DNA of 64,000 nt from Mucilaginibacter ginsenosidivorax (GTDB lineage: Bacteria; Bacteroidota; Bacteroidia; Sphingobacteriales; Sphingobacteriaceae). Of the stretch, positions 52,788-61,386 are shown piece after piece (within the stretch, counting starts at the first letter, position 1; each line of letters begins with the position of its first letter). The DNA lies in NCBI RefSeq assembly GCF_007971525.1, contig NZ_CP042437.1, forward strand, positions 2,914,001 to 2,978,000. Reading direction: 5' to 3'. Both the position numbers and the translations under genes were made by a program. The notes beneath the pieces were generated by a model. The model ran no database searches, was not told the DNA's origin, and worked only from the letters and a program-made list of their open reading frames with translations.

Positions 52788-52872
52788 ACAGTAGTCAGCA
52801 AAATAAGATAATCGGTTGCAATTATTTTTTATTATTTTTTGCAACCGTTTTGCGCTACCGGCTGACTACTGT
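52788..52872. repeat. Large nested palindrome in front of the ECF sigma gene
   Basis: The outer arms ACAGTAGTCAGC (52788-52799) and GCTGACTACTGT (52861-52872) and the inner arms CGGTTGCAA (52813-52821) and TTGCAACCG (52839-52847) share one centre at 52830, with an A/T loop. The right outer arm ends 3 bases before the sigma ATG at 52876. This may be an operator for the divergent promoters, or a hairpin in the sigma mRNA that hides its start. Confidence 0.75.
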
Positions 52873-52875
52873 AAT

Positions 52876-53433
52876 ATGTTAAATGAAAGGGAAATTATAT
52901 CCAGGATAATTAAGGGAGATTTCCGCGCCTTTGAGCTATTGGTAAAAGAATATGAAAAACTGGTATTCTTTGTAACTAACCGCATTGTACAGGATTTGCA
53001 GGATAAGGAGGATATTTGCCAGGAAGTTTTTATTAAGGTACACCATAGCCTGCCCAAATTTAAATTTGAGTCGAAGCTTTCTACCTGGATAGCCCGTATT
53101 GCTTATTTAACTGCCATCGATTATACAAAAAAATATAAAAAGGAACGGCAGAACGATTACCCGGAAAATTTAGACAACTATTACTTTACCAATGAAAACC
53201 CTGAGCAGGTTTTAACAAAAAAAAACATTTCCGAATATATTAACCAACTGATAGCACAAATGCCGCTGGCCTACCGAACAGTACTAACATTGTACCACTT
53301 GAATGAATTTTCGGTACAGGAGATTGAGCAGATTACCGGTACGCCCGAAGGTACTATAAAGAGCAATTTGTTCAGGGCTCGAAAACTGTTGAAGGAAAAA
53401 ATAGAAAAAGACACCAAAAATGAGCCATTATGA
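52876..53433 (+). CDS. ECF-type RNA polymerase sigma factor
   Basis: The 185-residue protein, from the ATG at 52876, shows sigma region 2 (RIIKGDFRAFELLVKEYEKL, EDICQEVFIKVHHSLPKFKF, LSTWIARIAYLTAIDYTKK) and region 4 (LIAQMPLAYRTVLTLYHLNE, SVQEIEQITGTPEGTIKSNL). A longer frame to 52816 runs through the palindrome and is not used. It overlaps the following gene by 4 bases (ATGA). ECF sigma factors direct small regulons when freed from a membrane anti-sigma factor. Confidence 0.92.
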   Translation: MLNEREIISRIIKGDFRAFELLVKEYEKLVFFVTNRIVQDLQDKEDICQEVFIKVHHSLPKFKFESKLSTWIARIAYLTAIDYTKKYKKERQNDYPENLDNYYFTNENPEQVLTKKNISEYINQLIAQMPLAYRTVLTLYHLNEFSVQEIEQITGTPEGTIKSNLFRARKLLKEKIEKDTKNEPL

Positions 53434-53852
53434 AAGAGCTAAATGACGAAGAAATACAGCGATTGCTGGAAGGCGACCTAAATTTACCCGGCCATTCGCT
53501 ATCGGCAGATGAGCAAACAAACCTGGGGCAGTACCAGCTGCTGTTTGAAAAACTTAAAGAAGAACCCAAAGAGGGCTTACCCTATAATTTTGCTTCAAAA
53601 GTTAAAGCACGTTTACAGGCACAAATCAACCGGAAAAAAGACATTCGATTTTATTTGGTGTCTTTAGTTGTATTGGCAACCGGTTTCGCGGCATTTTATG
53701 AATTGCTGGCATTTGTTAATACCAACGCGAGCAACCAGCTTTTTGCAGTTGCCTTTAAATTTAAATGGATTGTTATTTTAGGTGCAATACTGTTTTTAGG
53801 AATACTGTTTGGCGATCAAAAACTGGTAAAAGAAAAAATCATAAAAAACTAA
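53430..53852 (+). CDS. Probable membrane anti-sigma factor
   Basis: The 140-residue protein has a short cytoplasmic N-terminus (about 1-70, acidic; LNDEEIQRLLEGDLNLPGHS), one or two membrane helices (FYLVSLVVLATGFAAFYELL, WIVILGAILFLGILFG) and a basic end. It starts inside the sigma stop (ATGA), the usual coupling of a sigma gene to its anti-sigma. No ZAS zinc motif (H-x-x-x-C-x-x-C) is present, so it would be a non-zinc type. The assignment rests on position and topology. Confidence 0.65.
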   Translation: MKELNDEEIQRLLEGDLNLPGHSLSADEQTNLGQYQLLFEKLKEEPKEGLPYNFASKVKARLQAQINRKKDIRFYLVSLVVLATGFAAFYELLAFVNTNASNQLFAVAFKFKWIVILGAILFLGILFGDQKLVKEKIIKN

Positions 53853-54146
53853 AAGCAATAATCCATTCCAGGTTCACAACACCATTGTGCCGATTGGGGT
53901 AATGTGCCGTTTTTTTTGCCCCTTGCTTACTGGTCGTTATATAGCCTGAATGAAAAATACCGGATCTGATGTAGTATAACAGGACAATAGCGCGTTAAAT
54001 CCTGTCGCAATACACCCCGTAAATTGTCCCGGATGCCTATGCCCGTGCAGCAAAAAATCATTTAATTTTGAGATAGTTAAGTAGCTACCATTAAAACAAT
54101 TAGTGCTTAAAATTTTAAATTATATCAACACCAAAACCATTTACCT

Positions 54147-55049
54147 ATGTTACCCATCAAACCACACCTCTGGTTCGACCAGGATGCAAAGCAAGCGGCT
54201 GAATTTTACGCATCGTTCATGCCCGATTCGGCCGTCAATTATGCCAATCACTTCCCGATGCCTGGTGGCGAATGTGAAGTAGTAGAATTTACTATTGCAG
54301 GCCAGTCGTTCTTTGGCATTAGTACCGGGCACAAACTTGGTATCAATCCGTCCATTTCATTTATGGTTAATTTTGATCCCTCGCGCAACCCGGATGCCGA
54401 CAAGCATATCGACGACATATGGAATAAACTTATCGAAAACGGCAAAATAATGATGCCATTGGATAGTTACCCTTTTAGCAAACGTTATGGCTGGGTTGAA
54501 GATAAATATGGAGTATCCTGGCAACTGATCCTGACCAACCCCACCGGTGAAGAAAGGCCCGTAATAGTCCCTTCGCTGTTGTTTACCCCACCGGTTGCAG
54601 GTAAAGCCAATGAAGCAATCGACTTTTATTGCGCAGTGTTCAAAGATAGCAAACGCGGCACCACGGCATTACGCCCGGAAGATATGGGGCCGGATAAAGC
54701 AGGCACGCTGTTGTTTGCCGATTATTATATTGATAAAACCTGGCTGGCCGCTATGGATAGCGCCCATTCGCATGGTTTCAATTTCAACGATGCCGTATCA
54801 TTATTAATCCCCTGCGAAACCCAGGAAGAGATTGATTACTATTGGTCGGCGCTTTCCGCTGATGGCGAAGCCGGGCAATGCGGCTGGTTAAAAGATAAAT
54901 ACGGCGTATCGTGGCAGGTGGCCTCTACCGTTATGTTCGATGCGCTCAAAAACGGTAGCCCTGAACAAATTGCGCGGGTTACGGAAACTTTTATGACGAT
55001 GAAGAAAGTTCAGGTAGCAACCCTGCAGCAGGCCTATAATGGTAAGTAA
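54147..55049 (+). CDS. VOC-superfamily protein with two PhnB-like domains
   Basis: The 300-residue protein carries two VOC repeats: 1-140 (KPHLWFDQDAKQAAEFYASF, ISFMVNF, YGWVEDKYGVSWQLIL) and 145-280 (AIDFYCAVFKDSKRGT, NDAVSLLIPCETQEE, WLKDKYGVSWQVAS). This is the 3-demethylubiquinone-9 methyltransferase-like (PF06983) type, which despite its name is a mostly uncharacterised group. It may act in antibiotic or glyoxal-related chemistry. It is transcribed alone. Confidence 0.85.
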   Translation: MLPIKPHLWFDQDAKQAAEFYASFMPDSAVNYANHFPMPGGECEVVEFTIAGQSFFGISTGHKLGINPSISFMVNFDPSRNPDADKHIDDIWNKLIENGKIMMPLDSYPFSKRYGWVEDKYGVSWQLILTNPTGEERPVIVPSLLFTPPVAGKANEAIDFYCAVFKDSKRGTTALRPEDMGPDKAGTLLFADYYIDKTWLAAMDSAHSHGFNFNDAVSLLIPCETQEEIDYYWSALSADGEAGQCGWLKDKYGVSWQVASTVMFDALKNGSPEQIARVTETFMTMKKVQVATLQQAYNGK

Positions 55050-55191
55050 CCAATTCCAATTACCTTAATATATCAACACTAATAAATCATCGGCTGATGC
55101 GTGCCCAAGTAATTACCCGCCAGGTGTGCGAAATGAAAAGCCGGTAAAACAGGTGAAGTGGCCCGGGTTTAGTTAGTTGGCCGCTATCATG

Positions 55192-55234
55192 AAAACGGGA
55201 GCCCCAGGGTTGAAACATCCGGGGCTCCCGTTTT
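55192..55234. terminator. Bidirectional terminator between the VOC and AraC genes
   Basis: AAAACGGGAGCCCC (55192-55205) pairs with GGGGCTCCCGTTTT (55221-55234) around a 15-nt loop, with A and T runs outside, serving the converging VOC gene and AraC gene. Confidence 0.9.
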
Positions 55235-55240
55235 TGCAAT

Positions 55241-56050
55241 CTATTTTTGAAGCAAACCATTGGGCGGATAGCCAAACAGGTTTTTGAATGCATATGAAAA
55301 ATGCGACAGGTTCTCGAAACCGGCTTCAAGATACACATCGTTGGGTTTGCGCTTATTTTCGGCAATTTGGTAGTGGGCCAGTTTTAACCGTTTTTCTGTC
55401 AGCCATTTTTGGGGTGTGGTATTATACACTTTTTTAAAATCGCGCCTGAATGTGGCCAGGCTGCGGCCGGTTAAATAGCCAAACCTATCTAAGGTCATAT
55501 TAAACATATAATGATGTTCCATAAAGTCGGCAAGATTTATTTTGCCGGGCTCGGCAAAGTTGGCCAGCAAGCCATCCACACTTTTATCAATTGCCCGGAG
55601 GATACTGATGGCTTCTTCAATTTTTATATGGGCCAGGTCGGCAGGCAGGCTTTCGCCAAGATCGAAATAAGGGATTAACGATGCAAGGCAACTTTCAAGT
55701 AAAGGGTGCCTGGTAAACCTGTATACCTTTTGCAGTGGTTGTACCTTGCCAACGGCTTTATGTCTGGAATAAAACTCCTTAAGTTTCTCTGTCGTGAGGT
55801 GCATAGCCACGGCCTTATGCGGTTGGCCATCCTTTGGGTAATTAATAACCGTTGCCAGCTGATTGCGCGGAATCAAAAATATATCGCCTGCGTTAAAAAT
55901 ATAACTGGCCTCGGCCTGTATAATTTTTGTTTCGCCCGAAATAAACCAAACCAGGATGTGATGCTCAAACATCACTTCTGTTTTAAAACACTTCCCGCTA
56001 AAAAGCGATAGCTTAATATCGGGGCTGATATATTGCGTCTCAAATTCCAT
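55241..56050 (-). CDS. AraC-family transcriptional regulator
   Basis: The 269-residue protein has an N-terminal cupin-like sensor (VWFISGETKIIQAEASYIFN, GDIFLIPRNQLATVI) and a C-terminal double-HTH AraC domain (FNMTLDRFGYLTGRSLATFR, RLKLAHYQIAENKRKPNDVY, LSHFSYAFKNLFGYPPNGL). It probably responds to a small molecule. The short-chain dehydrogenase gene stands upstream on the same strand and has a direct-repeat site in its promoter, making it the likely target. Confidence 0.93.
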   Translation of the reverse strand: MEFETQYISPDIKLSLFSGKCFKTEVMFEHHILVWFISGETKIIQAEASYIFNAGDIFLIPRNQLATVINYPKDGQPHKAVAMHLTTEKLKEFYSRHKAVGKVQPLQKVYRFTRHPLLESCLASLIPYFDLGESLPADLAHIKIEEAISILRAIDKSVDGLLANFAEPGKINLADFMEHHYMFNMTLDRFGYLTGRSLATFRRDFKKVYNTTPQKWLTEKRLKLAHYQIAENKRKPNDVYLEAGFENLSHFSYAFKNLFGYPPNGLLQK

Positions 56051-56115
56051 ATGATCGAAGTAAATTTACAAAATAAATCAGCCCGGAAAGCTATTGGTGA
56101 TGTATCGGATATCTG

Positions 56116-56193
56116 ATGCCGACTACTCACCAGGCCCCGACGCATCGAGGGCCACCGTCTCTTCGGCTTCGCCGTAAAGAGGGGCCTGGACGC
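56116..56193. repeat. Short variant of the GGCTACGACTCACC palindromic element
   Basis: CCGACTACTCACCAGGCCCC and GGGGCCTGGACGCC-type arms with an inner TCTCTTCGGC / GCCGTAAAGAG pair recall copies A (21654) and B (24535), shorter and more diverged. Confidence 0.5.
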
Positions 56194-56264
56194 CATTAAT
56201 GAACAAATAAAATTTCCAGCCGGATTGCATCTCTCCTTGCCGTCCTGGCGGCAAATTCCCCCTA

Positions 56265-57287
56265 TCAATCAGCCCTAAATAATACCCCGGTCATTTCTTC
56301 GCTTAATGCCCACAGTTTTCGTGCATTTTCGGCGTTTACCGAGTATGGTTTTACACCCCTCAGGGATGAAGGATCACTGTAGTCATGATTAATATTTCCC
56401 TCGTCAAGCTCGGCCACATCGGCATCTTCACAATAAACACCGCCTATGCCATTTAATTGCGGACTGGTAGCGCACCAAACCGATGTAGCAGCGCCCTGGT
56501 CAATATTTTTTAGCTTGGCTGCCACTTCCGGCTTAATGTTACCATCCTGGTCATGGGTGCCCATTTGCTGAAATAAAGCCATAGGTGCTACACGGCCCAG
56601 GTCGGTGCCGATTACCGAACCGGGGTGCGCCGAAAAAGCGCGCACATTAAAAGCCTTGCCCCGGTGGTCAAGCTCTACCGCAAAAAGATTATTGGCCGAT
56701 TTTGATTGCCCATAGCCCTGTAAAGTTTCGTAATCGCGGTTGATAAAATTGGGATCGTCAAAATTGAACGGCGCAATTTGGTGGCCAAAAGAAGATACAT
56801 TAAGCACACGGGCGCCATTTGCTTTCCGCAAAGCGGGCCAAAGCCTGGCCGTTAACTGAAAATGGCCCAAATGGTTGGTAGATAGCTGTGACTCATATCC
56901 CCGCCCGTCCCGTTGCAGTGGCACCCACATAATACCGGCATTATTAATCAGGATATGCAGGGCATCATGAACCGCGAGGAATTTTGCTGCGAACGCATCG
57001 ATGGATTCGGGCTGCTGCAAGTCCATTTCTTCAATGATTACATTGGCAGTTCCTTTTAAGTTATTAGCGGCTTTACTGATATCGCGGGCCGGTACCATTA
57101 CAGTTGCGCCGGCCGCAGCCAGTGTTTTTACCGTTTGGAGGCCAATGCCCGCATAACCACCCGTAACAATGGCAGTTTTGCCATTAAGATCAATCCCTTT
57201 TATAACATCATGAACAGTAGATGTTGCATTAAACCCCGATTGGAGCGGTTGCTGTAGGGCTCCGTTATAATTGTCTTTTAAGTTCAT
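56265..57287 (-). CDS. Short-chain dehydrogenase/reductase (retinol-dehydrogenase-like)
   Basis: The 340-residue SDR enzyme has the NAD(P) motif TGGYAGIGLQTVK near 42-54, the MDLQQP acidic pocket, NNAGIMWVPL, the catalytic Ser (VLNVSSFGHQIAPF) and Y-x-x-x-K (YGQSKSANNLFAVEL). Length and the insert before the Tyr place it in the extended plant protochlorophyllide/retinol-dehydrogenase-like class. Substrate unknown. It stands 214 bases before the AraC gene on the same strand, with a 22-bp-spaced direct repeat upstream of its start as a candidate operator. Confidence 0.9.
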   Translation of the reverse strand: MNLKDNYNGALQQPLQSGFNATSTVHDVIKGIDLNGKTAIVTGGYAGIGLQTVKTLAAAGATVMVPARDISKAANNLKGTANVIIEEMDLQQPESIDAFAAKFLAVHDALHILINNAGIMWVPLQRDGRGYESQLSTNHLGHFQLTARLWPALRKANGARVLNVSSFGHQIAPFNFDDPNFINRDYETLQGYGQSKSANNLFAVELDHRGKAFNVRAFSAHPGSVIGTDLGRVAPMALFQQMGTHDQDGNIKPEVAAKLKNIDQGAATSVWCATSPQLNGIGGVYCEDADVAELDEGNINHDYSDPSSLRGVKPYSVNAENARKLWALSEEMTGVLFRAD

Positions 57288-57311
57288 CGTTTTTTAATTT
57301 TATTTTCAAGA

Positions 57312-57319
57312 CAAAACTA
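57312..57319 (-). promoter_or_regulatory. Candidate -7 box of the dehydrogenase gene
   Basis: On the minus strand TAGTTTTG matches TAnnTTTG, 25 bases before the ATG. No -33 box is present at the usual distance; the operator-like repeat lies there instead, which would fit an activator-dependent promoter. Confidence 0.5.
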
Positions 57320-57340
57320 AGGGAGCCAGGAAAAAGCAGG

Positions 57341-57380
57341 TTTGTTTAAAACATCAAACCGCTTTGTTTAAAACGTCAAA
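57341..57380 (-). promoter_or_regulatory. Direct repeat TTTGTTTAAAACRTCAAA, candidate AraC operator
   Basis: Two 18-base copies (57341-57358 and 57363-57380) differ at one base. Their starts are 22 bp apart, two helical turns, the usual spacing for AraC-family sites. They stand just upstream of the -7 box of the dehydrogenase gene. Confidence 0.6.
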
Positions 57381-57652
57381 AAAAACAGGAGCGAAACAAA
57401 TGGCCTTTTGTGCTTTGCTTTATTAAAGCCCACTTTTGTTCCATCGCATGCAAAACAACATCATTAGCCCTATTGTCAATTTAAAAGTTTTATTTATCAT
57501 TGCGTCACAAAAACGCATAGGGGCACCCCTGTTCAATAAACCGGTTATAACATTACATTTCTTCTTGTATTTCAATAAAATAAAGCATATTTATAATTCG
57601 TGCCGCGTTGGCACGGCCAAAGCCATACAAAACCTTTAACACGCTTAAACTA

Positions 57653-58786
57653 ATGACCCAAACTCCTGCGTACCTCGAATCAAAAAGCCATTATAAAATT
57701 TTAGACGGACTGCGCGGTGTAGCCGCCCTGTTAGTGGTAACCTTCCATATTCTGGAGGCCAATAATGGTGGCAGCCGCTTTGCCCAGATCATTAATCACG
57801 GCTACCTTGCTGTCGATTTCTTTTTCCTGCTTTCGGGCTTTGTTGTGGCCTATGCTTATGATGATCGTTGGGGCAAAATGGGTCAATGGGATTTTTATAA
57901 ACGCAGGCTTATCCGGTTGCAGCCAATGGTTATCATGGGCAGTATTATTGGCGCCATATTTTTTTATCTGCAGGCATCGCCTACGGTGTTCCCGCTGATA
58001 AGCGCCACGCCCGTTTGGAAAATGCTGCTGGTTATGGTTATTGGTTGTACACTAATCCCGATACCCATATCAATGGATATACGCGGCTGGCAGGAGATGC
58101 ACCCGCTGGATGGCCCGGCCTGGTCGTTGTTTTTTGAGTACATAGCCAATATTTTGTACGCGGTAATTGTGCGCCACTTTTCAAAAACAGTACTTGCCAT
58201 ATTTGTGGCCATATTTGCCGGCTTGCTTATCAACTACCTGGTAACCGGGCCGCAGGGCGATGTTATAGGTGGCTGGAGTATCAATAAACAGCAGATGAGC
58301 ATAGGCTTTACCCGTTTGCTTTACCCGTTTTTTGCCGGGATACTGCTTTCGCGCTTAGGAAAGCTTATCCATATTAAAAGCGCGTTCGCTGTGTGTAGCA
58401 TACTTGTTTTTATTGTACTGGCTATCCCCAGAATTGGCGGCACCGAACACCTTTGGATGAACGGTTTATACGAAGCATTTGTTATTATTATCATGTTCCC
58501 GCTTATTGTTGCCATTGGTGCCGGCGGCGAGCTTACTGGCAAAACAGCCACAAAAGTGTGCCAGTTTTTTGGCGATATTTCTTATCCCATTTATATAACC
58601 CACTACCCTTTAATTTATTGGTACACCGCCTGGGTTATTGATAATAAAGTACCCATGGGCTACAGCCTTTGCATTGGCTCGGTTGTGCTGGTTAGCAGCA
58701 TAGCCATTGCTTATGCCTGCCTTAAACTGTACGATGAACCTGTTCGCGAATGGCTCAGGAAACGTTTTTTGGTAAAAAAAGCATAA
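57653..58786 (+). CDS. Acyltransferase family 3 membrane protein
   Basis: The 377-residue protein, from the ATG at 57653, has about ten helices and the acyltransferase-3 motifs: LDGLRGVAALLVVTFHILEA (R-x-x-A...H), YLAVDFFFLLSGFVVAYAY and FFGDISYPIYITHYPLIYW. These enzymes O-acylate sugars, lipids or other envelope molecules. The upstream TTG frame (57608) adds an unlikely N-terminus. The gene stands alone and ends at a bidirectional terminator. Confidence 0.9.
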   Translation: MTQTPAYLESKSHYKILDGLRGVAALLVVTFHILEANNGGSRFAQIINHGYLAVDFFFLLSGFVVAYAYDDRWGKMGQWDFYKRRLIRLQPMVIMGSIIGAIFFYLQASPTVFPLISATPVWKMLLVMVIGCTLIPIPISMDIRGWQEMHPLDGPAWSLFFEYIANILYAVIVRHFSKTVLAIFVAIFAGLLINYLVTGPQGDVIGGWSINKQQMSIGFTRLLYPFFAGILLSRLGKLIHIKSAFAVCSILVFIVLAIPRIGGTEHLWMNGLYEAFVIIIMFPLIVAIGAGGELTGKTATKVCQFFGDISYPIYITHYPLIYWYTAWVIDNKVPMGYSLCIGSVVLVSSIAIAYACLKLYDEPVREWLRKRFLVKKA

Positions 58787-58815
58787 AGATAAATGCTATG
58801 CACTGCATCAATTAT

Positions 58816-58848
58816 AAAGGGGGAGACTTACGAAGTATCCCCCTTTTT
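58816..58848. terminator. Bidirectional terminator between acyltransferase and VOC genes
   Basis: AAAGGGGGA (58816-58824) pairs with TCCCCCTTT (58838-58846), extended by an inner ACTT/AAGT, with T runs beyond. Genes converge here. Confidence 0.85.
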
Positions 58849-58852
58849 GTTT

Positions 58853-59404
58853 TTAGTTTGCAGCTTTATTCTCGAAAAACCGCTTCTGGGTTTTCAGGGC
58901 CCCATCTAATGATTTTTGAATATAGGCAATTCCCTCTATCGCTTCAGGGGTTGATGCTCTTTGCCCAATTTCTGCCGGGTTGGTAAAATCAACCTCTTCA
59001 ACGCGTTGATTAATCCACCAAAGGTTGCCAAAGGGATCTAAAACCCGGCAAACCTTTTCTCCAAAATAAAGCGTAGTTATGTCGGTAACCGATTTAGCGC
59101 CCAGTTCTAAAGCTTTTTGATAGGCGCTTTCAACATCGTCCACATACAAATTCAAAAACGACGGCGTTGATGCCCAATCCGTTCTTGAATCAAATAACAT
59201 AACCAAGGCGTTTCCAATTTTCACTACCACATGTATAATTACGCCTTCATCATTGGTAATCCTGCTATTTGGAACTTCCCTGGCATCAAATGCCGCTATC
59301 AAAAAGGCAATTAAATTGACCGATGATGGCGATATGATCCATGGCGTTATTGATGTATAATCATCTGGTACCGTTTTGATTTTTTGCGAACCGAAGCTTT
59401 TCAT
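58853..59404 (-). CDS. VOC-superfamily (glyoxalase-like) protein
   Basis: The 183-residue protein has the paired beta-alpha-beta VOC fold: ITPWIISPSSVNLIAFLIAA, VVVKIGNALVMLFDSRTDW, NLYVDDVESAYQKALELGAK and VCRVLDPFGNLWWINQRVEE. The ending D-P-F-G-N-L-W is typical of PhnB/YdfO-like proteins. A C-terminal helical tail follows (EAIEGIAYIQKSLDGALKTQ). Ligand unknown. Confidence 0.85.
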   Translation of the reverse strand: MKSFGSQKIKTVPDDYTSITPWIISPSSVNLIAFLIAAFDAREVPNSRITNDEGVIIHVVVKIGNALVMLFDSRTDWASTPSFLNLYVDDVESAYQKALELGAKSVTDITTLYFGEKVCRVLDPFGNLWWINQRVEEVDFTNPAEIGQRASTPEAIEGIAYIQKSLDGALKTQKRFFENKAAN

Positions 59405-59644
59405 GATTTTCCGTTTTAATTTTTAACGAAATTACCGGTAGGCAATGACAGCCCTATGTCAGCAGTATTGAAATTAATTTTTAATGGAGGAAGAACGAAA
59501 ACCGGCGGGAGACCAAAGTTTTTAAAACTGCGCATGCAAGGAGTTTACAACAGGTGATAAGTATTTGGCTGAAGCCTAAAGGGAAGAGCTTTAAGCAGTC
59601 TCTTTCGATAAGCTCCTGATGACAGAAGTGGTGTTGTAAAACCC

Positions 59645-60997
59645 CTAAAAAGCCTCGTTCAAACCCAAAAAGAAGCCTTTTGAGCCAAACTTGCCAAAGG
59701 CATAGTCGAGGCACAAATTGGTGCGGGTAGCTTTGTTAAACAGCACCCGCAAACCACCACCGCCGCCAGGCTGAAATTTTTGGAATAGCTTGGTTCCGGC
59801 TTCGTCATTCGCGGTTTGCTCGCTAAAAAAGGCTACCCCGCTTATGAATTTATTTTTGAGGATAGGGAAACGGTATTCCACTTCGCTGTAGTTAAACCTG
59901 GTACCCTTAAAATAACCGGTAGTGTAGCCCCTGCCGCTGCGAAAGCTGCCATCTTTGGCCGTACCGGGCAATTCAAGATAGGGTATATCGCCGCTAATGA
60001 GGTACGAACCCCAGTTCCAAAAGGCAATAACATGCTCCGGGTTTTCTGACGATAAGCTAAAATACTTCCTGAAATCGGTAGTAAACTGTACAGCGCTTTT
60101 GGTGCTACCCATCCAGGTTTGGTTAACCCGGAAACCCGCATCGGCATAAATTCCCTTATAGGCACGGTTCTGATTATCGCGGGTGGTGTACTGAACGTTA
60201 AAAAGCAAACCATCAGCCCGATAGCTATCCCGCTTAAATCCGTGCTCATCACTGTAAATATTATACGGCGTTAAATGGTTGGTGGTATCTGCTTTGTCCT
60301 GAATCTTCGTACGGATATCAAACGACACACCGGCACCTACAAACAGATTTTTCTCTACTTCCTTATATACCTTTTCGCGCAGGTTTAAATAGATGGAATG
60401 GTATGCACGGCCTTTACGACCTGCGTTAACAAGCGCCTGGTCGGCTGCGCTGCCTCCCGGATCTGGCTGGCCTATTCCCAAACCAAAATCGGGTGTAACA
60501 CTTTTGGCCGCCACTATATTACCCTGAAAATTCCACTTGTTGCCTGGGGTATAAACGTTATGGTTGATATAAAAATAAAGAATCCCTTTTGTGGTATACG
60601 ATATTGAAGTTGCCGCAACCGATAATAGCGTATTCGGATCGCCCCCTAATTTACGCCCTGCCACGGCCTTTATACCCAGCTGAAACCCAATACTGGGGTT
60701 AGATGCAATATTGGGAATAACCGTTATGCCCGAAGGCTTTTTGAAAACAGAATCGGGCTTCTTTTTGGGGTGTAAAACAGCTGTTACCAGGTTACCAAAA
60801 TCATACTGTTTTGAAATATCATTGGCTTTTTTCTGAAACTTCACCGAATCGGCATGATGTTTTATTGAATCTCTTTTCAGGGAGTCGTGAACAACTACCT
60901 CCTGCGCGTAAGCATAATTTTGTATGGCCACCAATACCGGTAATAATAAAATTTTGAATACGATGTAAAACCTTTTGTTTATGTTGTTTTGCTGCAC
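59645..60997 (-). CDS. Omp85/BamA-like outer-membrane barrel without obvious POTRA domains
   Basis: The 450-residue protein starts with a GTG (60995-60997), has a signal peptide (IVFKILLLPVLVAIQNYAYA) and a charged linker. A C-terminal barrel follows with the Omp85 pattern, including RSGRGYTTGYFKGTRF (in place of the V-R-G-Y loop), ISGVAFFSEQTAND and a terminal strand ending GLNEAF. The N-terminal part between signal and barrel is too short for POTRA repeats, so it is a single-domain 'surface antigen' type. Role unknown; not the essential BamA. Confidence 0.8.
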   Translation of the reverse strand: MQQNNINKRFYIVFKILLLPVLVAIQNYAYAQEVVVHDSLKRDSIKHHADSVKFQKKANDISKQYDFGNLVTAVLHPKKKPDSVFKKPSGITVIPNIASNPSIGFQLGIKAVAGRKLGGDPNTLLSVAATSISYTTKGILYFYINHNVYTPGNKWNFQGNIVAAKSVTPDFGLGIGQPDPGGSAADQALVNAGRKGRAYHSIYLNLREKVYKEVEKNLFVGAGVSFDIRTKIQDKADTTNHLTPYNIYSDEHGFKRDSYRADGLLFNVQYTTRDNQNRAYKGIYADAGFRVNQTWMGSTKSAVQFTTDFRKYFSLSSENPEHVIAFWNWGSYLISGDIPYLELPGTAKDGSFRSGRGYTTGYFKGTRFNYSEVEYRFPILKNKFISGVAFFSEQTANDEAGTKLFQKFQPGGGGGLRVLFNKATRTNLCLDYAFGKFGSKGFFLGLNEAF

Positions 60998-61386
60998 TAT
61001 CGGGATTGAAAAATGTTAAACTTCAACTACTTATCCTGGCCCTTTAACACAGGGGCCAATTTTTAAACCTGAAAACCATTGAAATGTTTGATATTAAAAC
61101 TGCCAGTACAAACCTATGTGGTGTAGGCTTTAGCATTGCCTGTTGATAACTTAGTCCAAAACACGCTGGTTATTGCCGTGTAACGTTTTGAATACTTCTA
61201 TCGTCTGCGTATTTACATAAACGGTTTAATAACCCCGAAACGGTTATTTATATGCTTTATTTGCGTTTGGTGGGGCATCAATAAAGAACTTAAATAGTAT
61301 CATATCTGAAATATTTATCCTATTTTCGGACGTTTTTTGTGTGAATTTTTAATGAAGTTTCTTTTTTAATATAATAATTTTAGTTC
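60998..61386. other. Divergent intergenic region upstream of the ammonia-lyase
   Basis: About 390 A/T-rich bases between the barrel gene and the pigment cluster. It should contain both promoters. TTTTTTG near 61335 and TAATTTTA near 61374 are the closest to a -33 and -7 pair but are too far apart to be trusted. Confidence 0.5.

Noticed and set aside
52788..52872. Invertible promoter switch
   Set aside because: Arms of 12 bp flank only about 60 bp, no recombinase gene is nearby, and the inner arms share the same centre, which fits an operator or hairpin better.
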